From NCBI GenBank assembly GCA_030141605.1, contig JAQGDQ010000043.1, positions 507,001 to 571,000 of the forward strand: DNA of 64,000 nucleotides, written 5' to 3'. Below the pieces are notes generated by a model that saw only the letters and a program-made list of their open reading frames with translations, had not been told where the DNA came from and made no database searches. Below are positions 1-13,000 of this stretch, piece by piece. The stretch's first letter is position 1. Each line of letters starts with the position of its first letter. The DNA comes from Tubiluchus corallicola (taxonomy: Eukaryota; Priapulida; Priapulimorpha; Priapulimorphida; Tubiluchidae). Position numbers and translations under genes: made by a program.

Positions 1-1573
1 TGTAGGATGACAATACATCATAGATATGTATTGTGTAGAAACAATGATTTCGCACTTGCTGGTGTGCAATGCATGCATCCTGATCATATCATAGTTGAAA
101 TGTAATTTTTGCTTAATAAAAGGCAGTTAACTTCTTAGTTCAAAACACAGTTTCATAAGCTTGAAACTCACAGAAACTTGTAACTAATAATGAGATTGTC
201 ATACTACTTTTTTAGTTTTTGTTACATTCAGGGTTGTGGAATTGGGCTCACCATCACTAATTAATTGACTGTCAGAATCAGGTCCATACCAGCAAATGTA
301 GTTGCAGAAACGTAACTTATACGCTTTAGCAGGAAATGGTAAAGTTTTATTGACAGGGAATCAGAGGTTTCGCGTTAATTCTCATACTAATAAAAAATAA
401 TACATAATTAGTCTCTAGGCTCTGTTTAGAAGTCCTCTGCAGTGTACCAGACTTGCAGGTACTCATACATAACATATGACTCTAGCATTTTACCTGTTTC
501 ATGCTCTCACTCCAGCAAATCAGTAAATCTGCGAATCTCATACATTTTAAACCAGCCACCAAATTTATCCTTATTTTTCCATTAATTAATAATACTAGTT
601 TCATAAAAGGCACATCAATGAAACTCATTTTAGACATAGGTTGTCTAATTAGAAATATTGTTGCTTGGATCTTCGACTTCTCCCTCAACTCCATTTTCTT
701 CTGTTAGCAATGTAGTGTAGACGTTTTTTTACTATCTTCAATTATGTTTTGTAGTGGTTGAGGTTAGCAACAGCAGTTGAAAGAATTTAGGTGCAACTAT
801 ATTATTACACAGTATTATTTTTATCTATTACATGTGATACGTTCTAGTCAAAAATTAATGTTCCTTTGATTACATGCTTCTGTGCAGTAGCTAGCGCAGC
901 CTAATGGACTAGACTCATTTTAGGTTATAATTCTTGAGTTGAGACAAAAGTAAATTGAGTAGATAATTAAGATTTAAAGTAAAGTTACAATGCAGTAATT
1001 ATTCATACGACAGAAAGTCCTTTATTTTAATCATCGATTTTATTAGATTATGTCACATGATTCAAAGCAATTACAAGTCGAAGCTCATCAATTTAATGGT
1101 CCTTATGTAACGCATTCAAGATTCAAATTCTTAAATTTAGTTTGCATTTATGTCTTCCAAATGTGTCAGCAGGTAAAAGCTTTGCCCTACTTCTCGGTGC
1201 TCAATTATGCCTATAGGTGAATTATAACGTCTCACTCATTTCGTGCTCTACATTTGATAGATCTGTATCTGCAGAATTAAAATTAAATTTTACATTAATC
1301 AACAGTCCTTCTTCCAAAAAGGTTGAAAAGACTCTTTAAAAAGTCTTACGGGTCTGTTCACCTTACTGTGGCACTTTCATGAAACCCTTAATCAACATCT
1401 AGTAATTCTAGTATTATTTCGCTGCTCAGTGTCTGCATCTAGCAATAGATTAACGATAGGTTAAAAATGTGTTAGGCAATAGGTTAACGATAATTTACAA
1501 AAAGATTAAATACATGTTAATTGTACTGAGAAAGTGTTCAACAGACTTAAACAATTTCTAACTCAATAATCAA
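1..1573. other. Intergenic, no gene recognised
   Basis: AT-rich unique sequence. Short frames at 482-707 overlap on both strands and look like chance. Nothing else supported. Confidence 0.5.
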
Positions 1574-2163
1574 ATGATAGAATGGTCCCACGAAATAAAA
1601 TATCTGGGGTTGTTTGTTGATGACAAATTATCATGGGCCACTCAAATCAAGCACATTTGTTACAACGTTAGCAAAATTAAAGGTATTATATTGAAAATTA
1701 GGCACTATGTAGACCAAGCCACGATAAGGCTCATTTATTTTGCCCTAGTGTATGCATACTTACAGTATGGTATACGTTCCTGGGGCACTGCCCTTTAACT
1801 GTACTAAAATCTCTTCATATTCAACAAAATAAAATTATAAAGGTAAGGACATTCTCTACACTGCGCGAACGTGCCACACCATCATATCACAAACTGAAAT
1901 TACTCAAAGTAAATGATATTTATAAGCTTGAACTTATAAAGTTTGTATACAAGTTCAAACATAAATTGCAGCGATAGTTCCCTCTTCATTGAAAGATTCT
2001 ATTTAATATGTCTAAAAGACAAACATCTGTAAAATATCAAAGGCCTATACTTTGGAACACTTTGCCTGATGATATCACTACAGGGTCGTTAAATTCTTTG
2101 AAACAGAAATACTGCTCTCTTCTAATTGACAACTACAACATTCCCAGCCCCTATGAGGAGTAA
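1574..2163 (+). mobile_element. LINE (CR1/L2-like) ORF2 3' end, degraded
   Basis: IKYLGLFVDDKLSWATQIKH, RHYVDQATIRLIYFALVYAY and RSWGTAL at 1590-1797 are the RT thumb/connection region typical of CR1/L2-type LINEs. After a frameshift the C-terminal part continues: HIQQNKIIKVRTFSTLRERA, HKLKLLKVNDIYKLELIKF and LWNTLPDDITTGSLNSLK, ending near 2163. Several stops; non-functional. Confidence 0.8.
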
Positions 2164-4036
2164 CAGACATTATACAGCTACTCAATAAATTTAAATGCAC
2201 AGTTATTATTTTCTCATTTGATATAATATCAAGTCTATAGTCATTTGATTCTACACCTAAGTTAAATTTTCTTCTTATCTAGTATTTCATCCAGCAAATT
2301 TTACTTTACAGTATATAGAAGAGCAGAAATAGTCAAAATTTCTTACTAGCAATTTGTGCATCAAGCAGAAGCTGATAAATGGTAAATGTATGATTATGCA
2401 TGCATTGCTTATACGCCAGTTATTTTGTCCTTTGAGTTTTGCTTACTTGATTTTGTTTTACATATTTTTCTGCGTATGCTTCATAGAGTACTCTTCAAAA
2501 ATTCTGTTAGTTTGCTTATTTTGTTCAGTTTGCCTAATTTGTTTATTTGCTTATTTACTTTATTTTGCAAAAGATAAATGCATGGAGCTATGATGAATAT
2601 TTACAATTTGCTCCCTCTCATTTTATGCTATATATGAGTATTGGTTTACGTTTAAATGCATGTGCAACTGTGTATTTAATTACTGTAAAATTTAATCATT
2701 TGCTTATTTTTGCTTAGCTGTGATTTTTTTGTTATTAGCTTACTCACCTTCTTCTTCGTTACAAGCTTACATTAGACTGGTAATTTGCTTAAACTTACAT
2801 GCAATTCTCATGCCTTGACATTTAACCAATTTTATTATTTTTACTCTACATAACTATCACTATCAGTTTTGTTTTTTCTAAATTTTTCACACTCTACTCC
2901 AATTATCTGCTTAAAATGTTCACTGTTAGCACCACTACTATTATTTCTTAGTGTGCCATGAGAAGGGTGGTTGATTCGATAACCGTTTGGTTTTTTGCGA
3001 CCCTTTCTCCATTCTAATTGAATTTTGTTTGTTTTGTCACTTTTTGATTCACATCACCATCACCACATTCACATCAGCAAGTCAACTCACCTTGCCTACA
3101 TTTTAGCCTTTAGCATAGTAATCACGCACTTCAGCGTTTGTAATAGGCTTAGTATTACACTTCAGGGATTTAATCAATGTTTCTCATGTGCCTAAGAAGT
3201 TTCGAACTTGAAATAAACAAATATTACTTTAAATTTTTGCGGGATTCGCCAATTCTTCTTGTTATTGTTAACAACATCGAAGTTGAAACAAAATCGACTG
3301 CAGTGCACTCTCCATGAGCACCACATCTAGCGCGCTCTCTGATTAAAATGAATGTTATCAGTTATTACCAGTTATACGACTGTGACGTGCTACATAGAAA
3401 TCTATAGAAGTCATGTACGCTTATCGCCATTTTGCAGTGTTTTTGTTGCTATAAAAGCAAAATAATGCAACTAAGTGACAGCTTATGCCTACTGTTGTGA
3501 TAAAGGTAAATCACCTAAAAAAAGGTCAACTACTCGTATGTAAGCTATGGATCTGCAACCAAGTAGAAAATAGTTTAGTTTCATGCTTAAGGCATGCTGT
3601 TTACTTTTATAATAATATTTGCGCGACTTGCATTTTTTCCTGAAAATTCCAGAACGTTTTGAAGATCTAACGGAATTACATTTGATCAGTTTCATTAAAA
3701 TGTAATGACACTTGTGTTGGTAGTATCTCTGTCCATTATCCAGCTGCATTGTTTCGTATTATTCACCACTAACTCATCTCCTTAAGAAAATGTAGGATTC
3801 TATAGTGTCATTCCTTTGGAAAGGAGCGGCACAGTGCCAAATCAAGGCCTGTTTAACCTAATAGGTATAATCTTTACTATCTCAGAAGTGCTATTCCTAG
3901 TATGCATGCATGGTGTGTACAAGAAAAGATGTCTGAAAGTTACCAAATTTCTGTTTTGTCCTCGTCCAATGAAGTTATTCATTAACCGTGTTTCGATGAT
4001 ATATTGTTTTGAAGCCAGTTTTAAGGTACCCCGTGT
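2164..4036. other. Intergenic, no gene recognised
   Basis: AT-rich with T-rich runs around 2400-2900. Frames at 2354-2593 and 3489-3749 have biased low-complexity composition and no recognisable domain. Confidence 0.45.
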
Positions 4037-4041
4037 ATATC

Positions 4042-4358
4042 TGTTGTAGAGATTCTATAGTATAGTAAAACAATCTTTTTACTTAGTAGAAGTTTCTAGA
4101 ACTTTCTATACGTGATGCGCATAGTAGTTTGTAGATTGTTCTGGTGTTGTCCATTTGCACTGATATATAAGGTGGAGCTGGCCGCTCAAGTTTATTCTCA
4201 GATTCTCATATTATCGTGTGCAATTTTCCTATCACTTGACTGTTCACATTTTGTGTTCCTTCATGCTTTGTGTTGTGGAATTCTCACGCAATAAACCAGT
4301 TTAATTTGACAACGTGTTTTTTTTCTCTACGAGCCGTCTGAGAGAAAGAAACACAACA
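4042..4358 (+). mobile_element. Solo LTR of an LTR retrotransposon with 5-bp target-site duplication
   Basis: 317 bp starting TGTTGT and ending ACAACA (6-bp perfect terminal inverted repeat, TG...CA ends). It is flanked on both sides by ATATC (4037-4041 and 4359-4363). Inside are a TATATAA box at 4164-4170 and AATAAA at 4290-4295 in LTR order (U3-R-U5). No internal retrotransposon sequence adjoins it, so it looks like a solo LTR left by recombination. The family cannot be named. Confidence 0.75.
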
Positions 4359-4363
4359 ATATC

Positions 4364-4919
4364 GCAATAGATTGCCTTTTGCAAATCCATTACATATTGA
4401 CAGCTACAAGCATGCAGGCGTGTAATGGTTCATTTTGACTCAGTAGCGGCGTGGACAGGTGTGTTTTCCATTCAAGCACTTGTTTCGCCGATTCCGCGAA
4501 ATATCTTGGTAAAACTTTGCATATCTCAGGCTTATTTATAGTAGTTTTCTATAAATATATTTATATAAGAGATTCTAACAAGTAGTTTCTTCAAATTTCT
4601 GTTTAGTTTTTGACGTTCTGGAGTCGTTTTGCAAAAATTGAAATTCGCATCAATTCAGACTTGAAACCGCTTTGTCGCCGTCAACATTACAATAATACTG
4701 CGAACTGAACTAAAACCACAGTTATTCGAACATATCATTTCTGTAAGGAGACTGGCCACAGTGTTTAAGATAACATGTTGCGCTTTTGGTAATCGAATAT
4801 TGTTTCTGCTTGAACTAACTATGAGGTCTATGATTACTTCAAGTTTGAGCAGTGAACCGAAGAAATTTAAATCATAAAGCAGGCCATTTTCGGGAAGTAG
4901 ATCAGTGGCTGTTCAACAG
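4364..4919. other. Intergenic between solo LTR and LINE
   Basis: No gene, repeat or clear motif seen. Confidence 0.4.
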
Positions 4920-6340
4920 TAGACCCAAGTTTGAGCCAGTGATATACCCAAGTTATACTGTTATTGTACATCATATGAAATTTATCTAAAAAAAACTATA
5001 CGCTTCTTGTGGTTCAGATGTAGCATACACATCATTCCAATTAATATTATCCAAGTCAGAAACTAATTTGCGTTTAATACGGTCATCATAGACAGTTCTG
5101 CTATATTTGAAGAAATGAGATGTAGTATATCAATTATCAAGAAAATTGGAAAGTGACCGGTAATGTCAGAAAGTAAATTACTAGATTTAAATTTATGTTC
5201 AATTAGATTGGTAAAAATATTCTCTATCAATGTTGAACTATAAGGCGTTATACGTGTATGTAAGGATAATAAAGGAATTACAGCATTATTAGTGATCACA
5301 GTGTTTAAGAAGTCAGATGTAGCTTCATGGGTTGAGAAGGTTAACAAATTAATATTGAAGTCATCAAGAATGAGAATTTGTTTCTTATGACGAGTTACAG
5401 TAGACAATAAATTACATAACTGCGCAATGAAACGTTTCACGATCTTCACTAGGTGGTCTGTAAACAGAAGACACTATTATATTTGCAGCTTTACTAACAT
5501 GTATTTCAATGAAAATTGTTTCTAACAACTCATTACTTACGCTGAGATTATTTCTTACTGAATAATTAGTAACACTTCCTTTTTTATATTCTCGATCTTT
5601 ACTAGCAAAACTGTAACCTGGCAAGTTCGGAAATCAGGAGAATTACAAAGAAGGCATGTCTCAGATAAAGCTAGACTGAGAAGTAAATTAACTTTTAACA
5701 AATGTAATGGTGCCGTGAAATAATCATAGTTTTCTGCCAAACTACGTATATTTGAATGAATCATCGATAAACAATTATTATAAAGTATAATAAATTATTA
5801 TAAAGAGAATTGTTTAATGTCAAAATATTTACTTTTTGGTAACTGGTTAGGATTATTAAGGAATTGTAAGTCAGGATCAATTTCGTCTAACCTATTAAAA
5901 TAATCTCCAAACTGATGTTCAAAAATATCCAGATTACATTCAGAATCTTGCAGAACAGAGTAATTTATTGAAGGACTGACAGCAAATTCAAATTCATTAT
6001 CGCCTATAATATTATTATAAGGAAATAAGTTTTGCAAGAAGACGTGGCAAAACCAGACATCTCCAGTAGCCAGTAGTTTTTCTTTTAATGAAAAATAAGT
6101 ACATTTTAGATGAATGATTCAGCTGCACCAGTCGCAATTCAACGCCTGCTGGTTATGTCGAATACATTTATCGCATAATGGACAAAAACTATTTACAGGT
6201 ACCATCAGGAGTGTAGGGAAAATCAAAGTTAAAGAGATAAGAGAATAAAAAATAAATAAAAAATAGAATAAAATATCGCTAAAGGAGTGTAAGTTTAAAA
6301 TATAGAAAAAATATGCTAGCAAGTATAGTAAACTCTTTCA
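4920..6340 (-). mobile_element. LINE (CR1/L2-like) 5' half: PHD finger plus endonuclease, degraded
   Basis: Read downward on minus: CPLCDKCIRHNQQALNCDWC at about 6180-6121 followed after a stop by IHLKC and GDVWFCHVF, a PHD-type zinc finger; then MIHSNIRSLAENYDYF (5764) and LSETCLL, an APE-type endonuclease start; IIVSSVYRPPSEDRE, ILILDDFNINLL, THEATSDFLNTVITNNAVIP, LLSDITGHFPIFLI and SDLDNINWNDVY down to about 4990. The catalytic GDFN reads DDFN, and stops and frameshifts break it. No RT domain follows. Confidence 0.8.
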
Positions 6341-6654
6341 AACGCCGTAGTTTCTTCAGGGAGAATGGCATCCTTTTCGGCCATCAAAGGTCAATGTATT
6401 GAGCAATCTTGCACGTCTCAAATACGAAAATAGTCCTCACTTCCGGTTAAAAACTGACTTTCTTCGCTCTACTGAGGAAGGGGTGTCTTTCTCTTTCCGT
6501 TGTACTGTTTCTTACAGCTAAGCTAAACATAACCGTGGTACAGTTATTATTATTATTGGGCTAACAGTAACAAAACTTCGCCTCCAGTTTCAAGCTTATT
6601 TATAGACGTTTTTATAGAAGCTTATATGTTTTTGGAAAGTTAACAATAATAGAA
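6341..6654 (+). promoter_or_regulatory. Probable promoter/5' UTR zone of the receptor gene
   Basis: This lies between the LINE remnant and the receptor ATG and must contain, or splice to, the 5' UTR. A pyrimidine-rich stretch (6475-6515, TCTTTCTCTTTCC) could be an initiator region. No clear TATA box at a sensible distance. Assignment is by position only. Confidence 0.25.
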
Positions 6655-6742
6655 ATGTGTAATTTTTTAGTGTTACTGCTAGTGTTAACAGTTCCACTAA
6701 ATATATTTATAAATGCACTGAGTACAACTCCATCAAGTACAG
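6655..6742 (+). CDS. Receptor exon 1: signal peptide
   Basis: ATG at 6655 opens a short hydrophobic leader, [20 protein letters not shown], followed by a Ser/Thr-rich stretch. It ends at a strong donor (ACAG|GTAAGT, phase 1). This small exon is too short for ORF finders. It was chosen because its phase matches exon 2 and a leader is needed upstream of the SRCR/EGF modules. Confidence 0.75.
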
Positions 6743-6934
6743 GTAAGTACTTTCCTTTTATAATTTTTACAAATACAAAATAAATTATAATGTTTTATTT
6801 TTTGTTTTTAACTTTTATTTAGTACATGTTTTAAAAGTGATGTAATTATTACAATTTAGATATTTTTAATCATGCAATTTAAAATTATGATGTATAAAGT
6901 TCTAATAATATTAATAATGCTGATGATGATGATG

Positions 6935-7019
<85 letters not shown>

Positions 7020-10000
7020 TAACAATAACAATAACAATAACAATAACAATAACAATAACAATAATAATAATAATAATAATAATAATAATTAATTTAAAAT
7101 ATAGTAAAAAAATTTTGAGGCAAATAGCTATTTTACACCGTCTCTATATGCATATTGGAAATGAACTCTTTAAAATTGTGATAGCTTTTATTTGTCATTG
7201 TGTTTAGATCCTTCTTTTTATTGTTTGATATCATAAACTAATTCTATTTCATATTCTCTATAAGCTGTCAGGTACCACAAAAAGAACATTTTATGAATAC
7301 AGTTAAAGTATGCGCTTGCATAATAAATACTCCACTGTCTAAAAACTTCCTGTTCATCTTTTCTCATATGGGAAATTTTATTCCTTTATTATATATTATA
7401 TACCTTTCCGTTTTATATAATGGGCAGCACTACTAGCGACTACAACTGAACCTAACTCGTACCGGGTGGTGCAGAAAAATATGTCGAAGTTTATTTGCAC
7501 TTGCCTATAGTAGAATAACTTTAGAAGCAAGTGCTCTACAAAGTTGTAATTTCACAGCTTGATATTAGCTGCGAAATTACACCATCCATTAGCAATTGAC
7601 TGTGAAAGTTACACGCTTTAGTGGTTTTTAAGTTATGATCAAAAAGCTTTTACCCTGCTAAAAGATTAAATGCCGGAACAGTGCCAGCTAACCATCAACT
7701 GAGAAACAGCCACGTTCAGTGATGTAAAGCATTCAATATATGAAGCAAAACAAATCAACCAGTTTACATCATGGTTATCACTAAAGAAAATAAAACATTG
7801 ATAAAGATTTGTTACCAAGAATAAACAAGACTTAATACTCTGAATTACAATGTCTGTAATTAGCTTAAAGAGAAAGTGTGTAACGGCCCTACAGAGCCCT
7901 TTGATGCAATGCGACTAAAGGCAAAAGTTGTTGAGAGTTGGGAGCAATTACTCCTTGAAAAGTGGAAAACTGTGTCACCTGTTGGAGGAAAAGCCTCCGA
8001 CTACTTTGCAGTGAAAATGGTGGACATGCAGAGCACCTGCTGCACATTTTAACGATAGTGACACACAAAGTTTTTCTGGCATTCATTTTTGACTTGCTGT
8101 TTCAAAACTTCTGTATCTTTGGAAAAGTCTAAGTATGGAAAAGTCTGTATCTTTGGAATGATTTAAAACTTACGGTGTTTATACACTATCGTGTATAACA
8201 TCAGTGCGGCGACTTTAATTTTGATTCTGTTATTTTCTTCTTAGAGCATCATGATCAAAACTTAGGCACATTTTTTCCGCCACCTAATATACATTGTCAT
8301 AATTTTTTTCTATTTTTATTCTATTTACCACCATGTCATCTGATAGGGTTTTCACTGAGGCAGTTTGTGGCACAAACATTCTGTGAGATAATTCGGCTGA
8401 TATGCGGGTGATGTACTAACATTCAGGCAACTCTCAAAAGTCACACAGTTCCTTTCGAAAAGTAACAGGCAGGAAACAGTTTCTTTTAAAAAAAGCTGTG
8501 AAATGTATTCATGTGAAGAAAATAAACAAAAAATTACAACGGTCACCAACGTTTGCAAACTCAGCGTATGGCCTGGTGACTAACATTTCACTTTACGTAT
8601 TAAAGCTTTCCAATTTCTATGAACCAATTCGGTTAATAAAGAAAATTAGAACTAAGGTGGTGTAAACTATTCTTATGGACGAATTTCACTCTAAAAAGAG
8701 AACTAATTCTGGAAGACGTTTCACCTTAGTAGAATTTCGGAACCTAATCTAGTGATGGCATAGGACAGTACGATTCGATGACGATTAATCATAAAATATG
8801 AAAATGTGTGTGTTTTAGATGACTTGGCTGCTCCAAGCGGGTGGAAACTTGCTTAAACATATCACTTATTATCACTTATTTAATTTTAGTGCCACCGAGA
8901 CGGTTCGTCGCGGGTGATCGGGTCTTTGGTCGGAAAAGTGACGGTTTATACTACCGAGGAACAGTGACCAACGTCCGCCCATCTGGCGTCAGCGTCAGTT
9001 TCGAAACTGGTGAAAGTGCAGATTTTGACATCAATAGTAATAATGTAGTTGCTGATAAATTAAATAATCCACGATGTATTTTGGTAAATAGTCGAGTGAT
9101 TGCTCCTTGGCCTAGTAGAAGCATGTATTACCCGGGTAGGATTCAGTCGTTAGATCCAGTTATAGGACCACTGAGAGTGTACGTTTTTTATGACGATGGT
9201 GACGAAGGTTGGGCAAGTCAAGCGCAACTGCGACTTTTGCCAAATCAACCACCAGATGCCACATGTTATTACGATCCCTTTGATGGTACGTAATCCACTT
9301 GAAGACGATGTTGTTTTCTCGTAATGTTTGTATTGTATGTAAAATTTGATGATACAGAACCACTGAATGTCCAAATCCAATCTCACATTATCCGCTTTGT
9401 CACAGTAAAACAACAGCATTAGAAACCAGCTTAATTACGTTGTGTTTGTGTGTAATAGTGCTTTGTAGTGTTTTTAGTTTTTCGACTAGTGTGCCCTAGT
9501 TTGACTTAATTTGAATAACTTGTTCTAATTTTGTTTTGGCTATATTCTTGCCTATGTAGATGCACCTCGAGTGTGCGTGCTGCATCCTGTGATTTTTATT
9601 TCACTTCGAAACAGATCAAGGTACTTGGATTAGGCGATCTTTACCCAGCCAGCTTTTTGTCACATTGAGAGCCCAGATCTAGAAGAAACAAATGACATTT
9701 TTTAAATTATCAATCCAGAACGTTAATCGATCATAAAAAATGCGAGTTTTGTAATGTAGAAACGAATGCACGTTTTTGCAAGGACCAAGGCTTTTCATTA
9801 GGGAACAAAAATCGAGTTGAATATTATTTATAACAATACAATTTATCCGCTATCATTAATCGATCATTCATCGTTGAAAAATGCCTTTGATTATGCAAAG
9901 AAACTAATCTCCTCTGTAAAACAAACGTATTACAGACAAACAGACAGACAAGTTTTTAGCTGTGATACAATCGCTTAAAGAATTTTAATAAAGTATAATC

Positions 10001-13000
10001 ATCGCTGATAAAAATCAGTCTGAATTGAAACTGGCTATGAAAAAGAAACACCTGCCACAAACAAAGGCTATTGGCAATGAACTACAAATTTGGAGAGATT
10101 TTAAAACGTTATCCGCTCTCCTTGCTAAGTGGAGCCACATACTAATCAGGCAGAAGATTGGCATTCTGCTTGAATTTCCGTCTTTCAGTCCTATGATATT
10201 TAGAAGTGATTCTTGTATATTTTGTAGTGTATTTTAACGTAGAAGATAGTGCAAATAAAATAAAAATGAAATGATCAATGTCATGCAGTAATTCAAATTG
10301 TAAGCTAGGGTTTGGATGAGACACCACCATTTTATAAGCTCTAAAAAGCTGTGAAGTAAAAAAATCAATTAATCACGGCCGGTTGTAGATTTTTATATTT
10401 CATCTGCAATTTGACAAAAAAATAAAGTTAACGTAGTGTGCATCTGGTTACTTTTGTTAATGTTTCATTTAAACTATAACGAAATGGGTTTCCAAGTCGT
10501 AGCTAATGTATTTTAATGTGTTCAGAGCAAAGCTTTCTTTCAAGTGCGCATTTTGTTTTAGCAAATGCCACTCTAGTCGCAACAACTCCACCGCCAGATT
10601 TATTGAGATTGGTCGGCACAGAGCACGACAACACAGGGTATCCGCAAATTTACCATGATGGAGTTTGGGGTTTCATTTGTGATGACGACTGGGGACTAGA
10701 GGACGCAAATGTTGTCTGTACGCAGCTAGGATTTGGGTTTGTTTTTACTAAGTTTATGTTATGAAGTGAGATTTTTGCGTGCAGTAGGGTATAGATGATC
10801 ATGAATGGAGTACAAGTGATACAAACTAAGCTAGCTATGCAATAGTACAATAGTAAGACGTGTTATTGGATGCGTGTATACGTGTATGTTAATTTTTTAT
10901 TTCCGCTTACCCCTTTGCACCAAAAGCAGTCGTGTGTGCAGAAATCTCTCTCTTCTGGTAGCATACAAGCAGTTGCATTCTTCTGTCCCTATCAGCTTAA
11001 CATACAACAAAAAATTTGACAAATGAAATGGGTGAATACCAATTATTTTTTACATAAATACATTCTAAACAGTTTCAAAAGCTATTATTTTCATAATGGT
11101 CTACGATTGTTAATAGGAAAAAGGTAAAGTGAGCAACTGTTTTAAGAAAAGGCTAGTGTGCCATCACGTGCATAAACCATTTCACTTCGAATAGTCACTT
11201 TGTTCTTTCCATAGTAATACAGTAATACACTATCAAACCAGTAACTGAACACTTGGGAATGACGAGTAATACAGCCAGACTTGTAATGGATTTTACGTTG
11301 CTTTAGCAGAGATAAACCTTAAGAGACTTTTAGCTAATCTGCAAATTCTTAAATTTAAGCTAACTTCTAAGGGTAAGCAATCAGCTAACAAAACGATGAT
11401 GTTCCAATTAATTTTTACAGGAAGGTGAACGCCAGAACATTCTTACGTACTAATGTAGAGGATGTGTACTAATTTATGGGTCAACCAGAGCAAATTTGTT
11501 TTTTATAATTTTTAAATATTCGCGTATAACAGCTCATGCTGCAGTCTGCTGGCGCAACTAAACGAATTATGACCCATTACTCATTAGCAAGAGATCAGAT
11601 GAAGACAAATCACCTATGTGTCCAAATGTCCTATGTGTCGAAATAAAAAACCTTTGTCAATAATATTTGTATCGAAATAGACTGACTAAAAGCCTGTTCC
11701 CAAAACCCCTGTAATCAAGGAAACAGTTTCCTGCTATACTGTATGTAAAACGCGAGTAGACAACCTGGCTGATTTAGTACAACATCAGTTATATTTAGTA
11801 ATTGTGACAACTACAGTAGTAGTAAATAAGAAACCGTACCGATAAATACTATGCACATTAGTTGATGAGTTGAAACGGCAATATCGACTTCTTTGCTTTT
11901 TCGATGTATATTGTCTGATAAAATGTTTACCATCAATTACAAGTATTAAAGCTGTCTTATCAGTTTAAACTGTTCAAATTCAAGTGAAACAATTAAAAAA
12001 TCCTTAAAAAATTATTTCGTACATTTTTTTCATAAAATGGGCTGCCACTTGCCAGAGCCTCCTACTTAGTAAAGACAAAGAGGCCTACTGTTAGGCTGTA
12101 ATTTTTAGTAGTTTTGTTTTGTTTCATTATAGAGGCGCTAACAGAGCGCATGGCAGCTTGTACTTCGGCACACCTTCTGAAAGAGACGTCTCAGACAAGA
12201 TTTGGCTAGATGACGTGTCATGTAATGGAGATGAAAGATTAATCAGTGATTGTGTACACAGTGGATGGGGCACTCACAACTGCTTAGTGTCTGAGTTAGC
12301 GGCCGTGGAATGTTATAAAATGAGTAAGCTGAAATGCTTTAAATTACACAGTAATTGATTGTTAATACCACTGTTCAGTCTACATTTATAATATATCACT
12401 TGGAAATCCTAGCTTTAAGATAAATAAAGTAGCTACAACAGCCACTGAAAACACGTTCTGTATTACTAGAACTCGAATGGAAATACATTAAGCGTTTTGG
12501 CTTTGTTTTTATACCATCCTCAGTAAAAATAATCCAATTGCATCATTAAATTTTAAATGTTTTCTGCTGAAAATGGCATGAAGGCAATGTGCCGAAACAT
12601 CCAGTTCACTTTTCGTGGAGCGCAGTATGCAATAAAAGGATTTCAATGGTTGCCTTAGCTATTTTATTTCCCTGCATGACTTACTTCGACGATGCAATAA
12701 AATAAACCACTCGCAGACAAGTCGCAGGTAAACGATTACATAGGTGAATGCCAATTTCTGCAACACGTAATCAGATCAACATGATGCTAGCTCTCCGGAG
12801 TGCTGTTCAAAAACTAGTTAGTGCACGTTTTAATTTTTTCTAATTCAGCATCGCTTTTAGATCTTTGACTGACTGACCGTTTGACCAATAAGCTTAAAAT
12901 ATTTTTAGTTCAAATTAGCCGCAATAGTTCTGGCTACTACCAATATAAAATTTTCCAAAGGAAACAATTACCTTTTAAAGATATCATAATAATAATAGCA

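Noticed and set aside
6872-7207. 111-codon plus-strand frame, poly-Ile
   Set aside because: Produced entirely by the AAT/AAC microsatellite.
9562-9622. Possible extra receptor exon with AG and GT borders
   Set aside because: It would leave the frame in phase 2, incompatible with exon 3 (phase 1).
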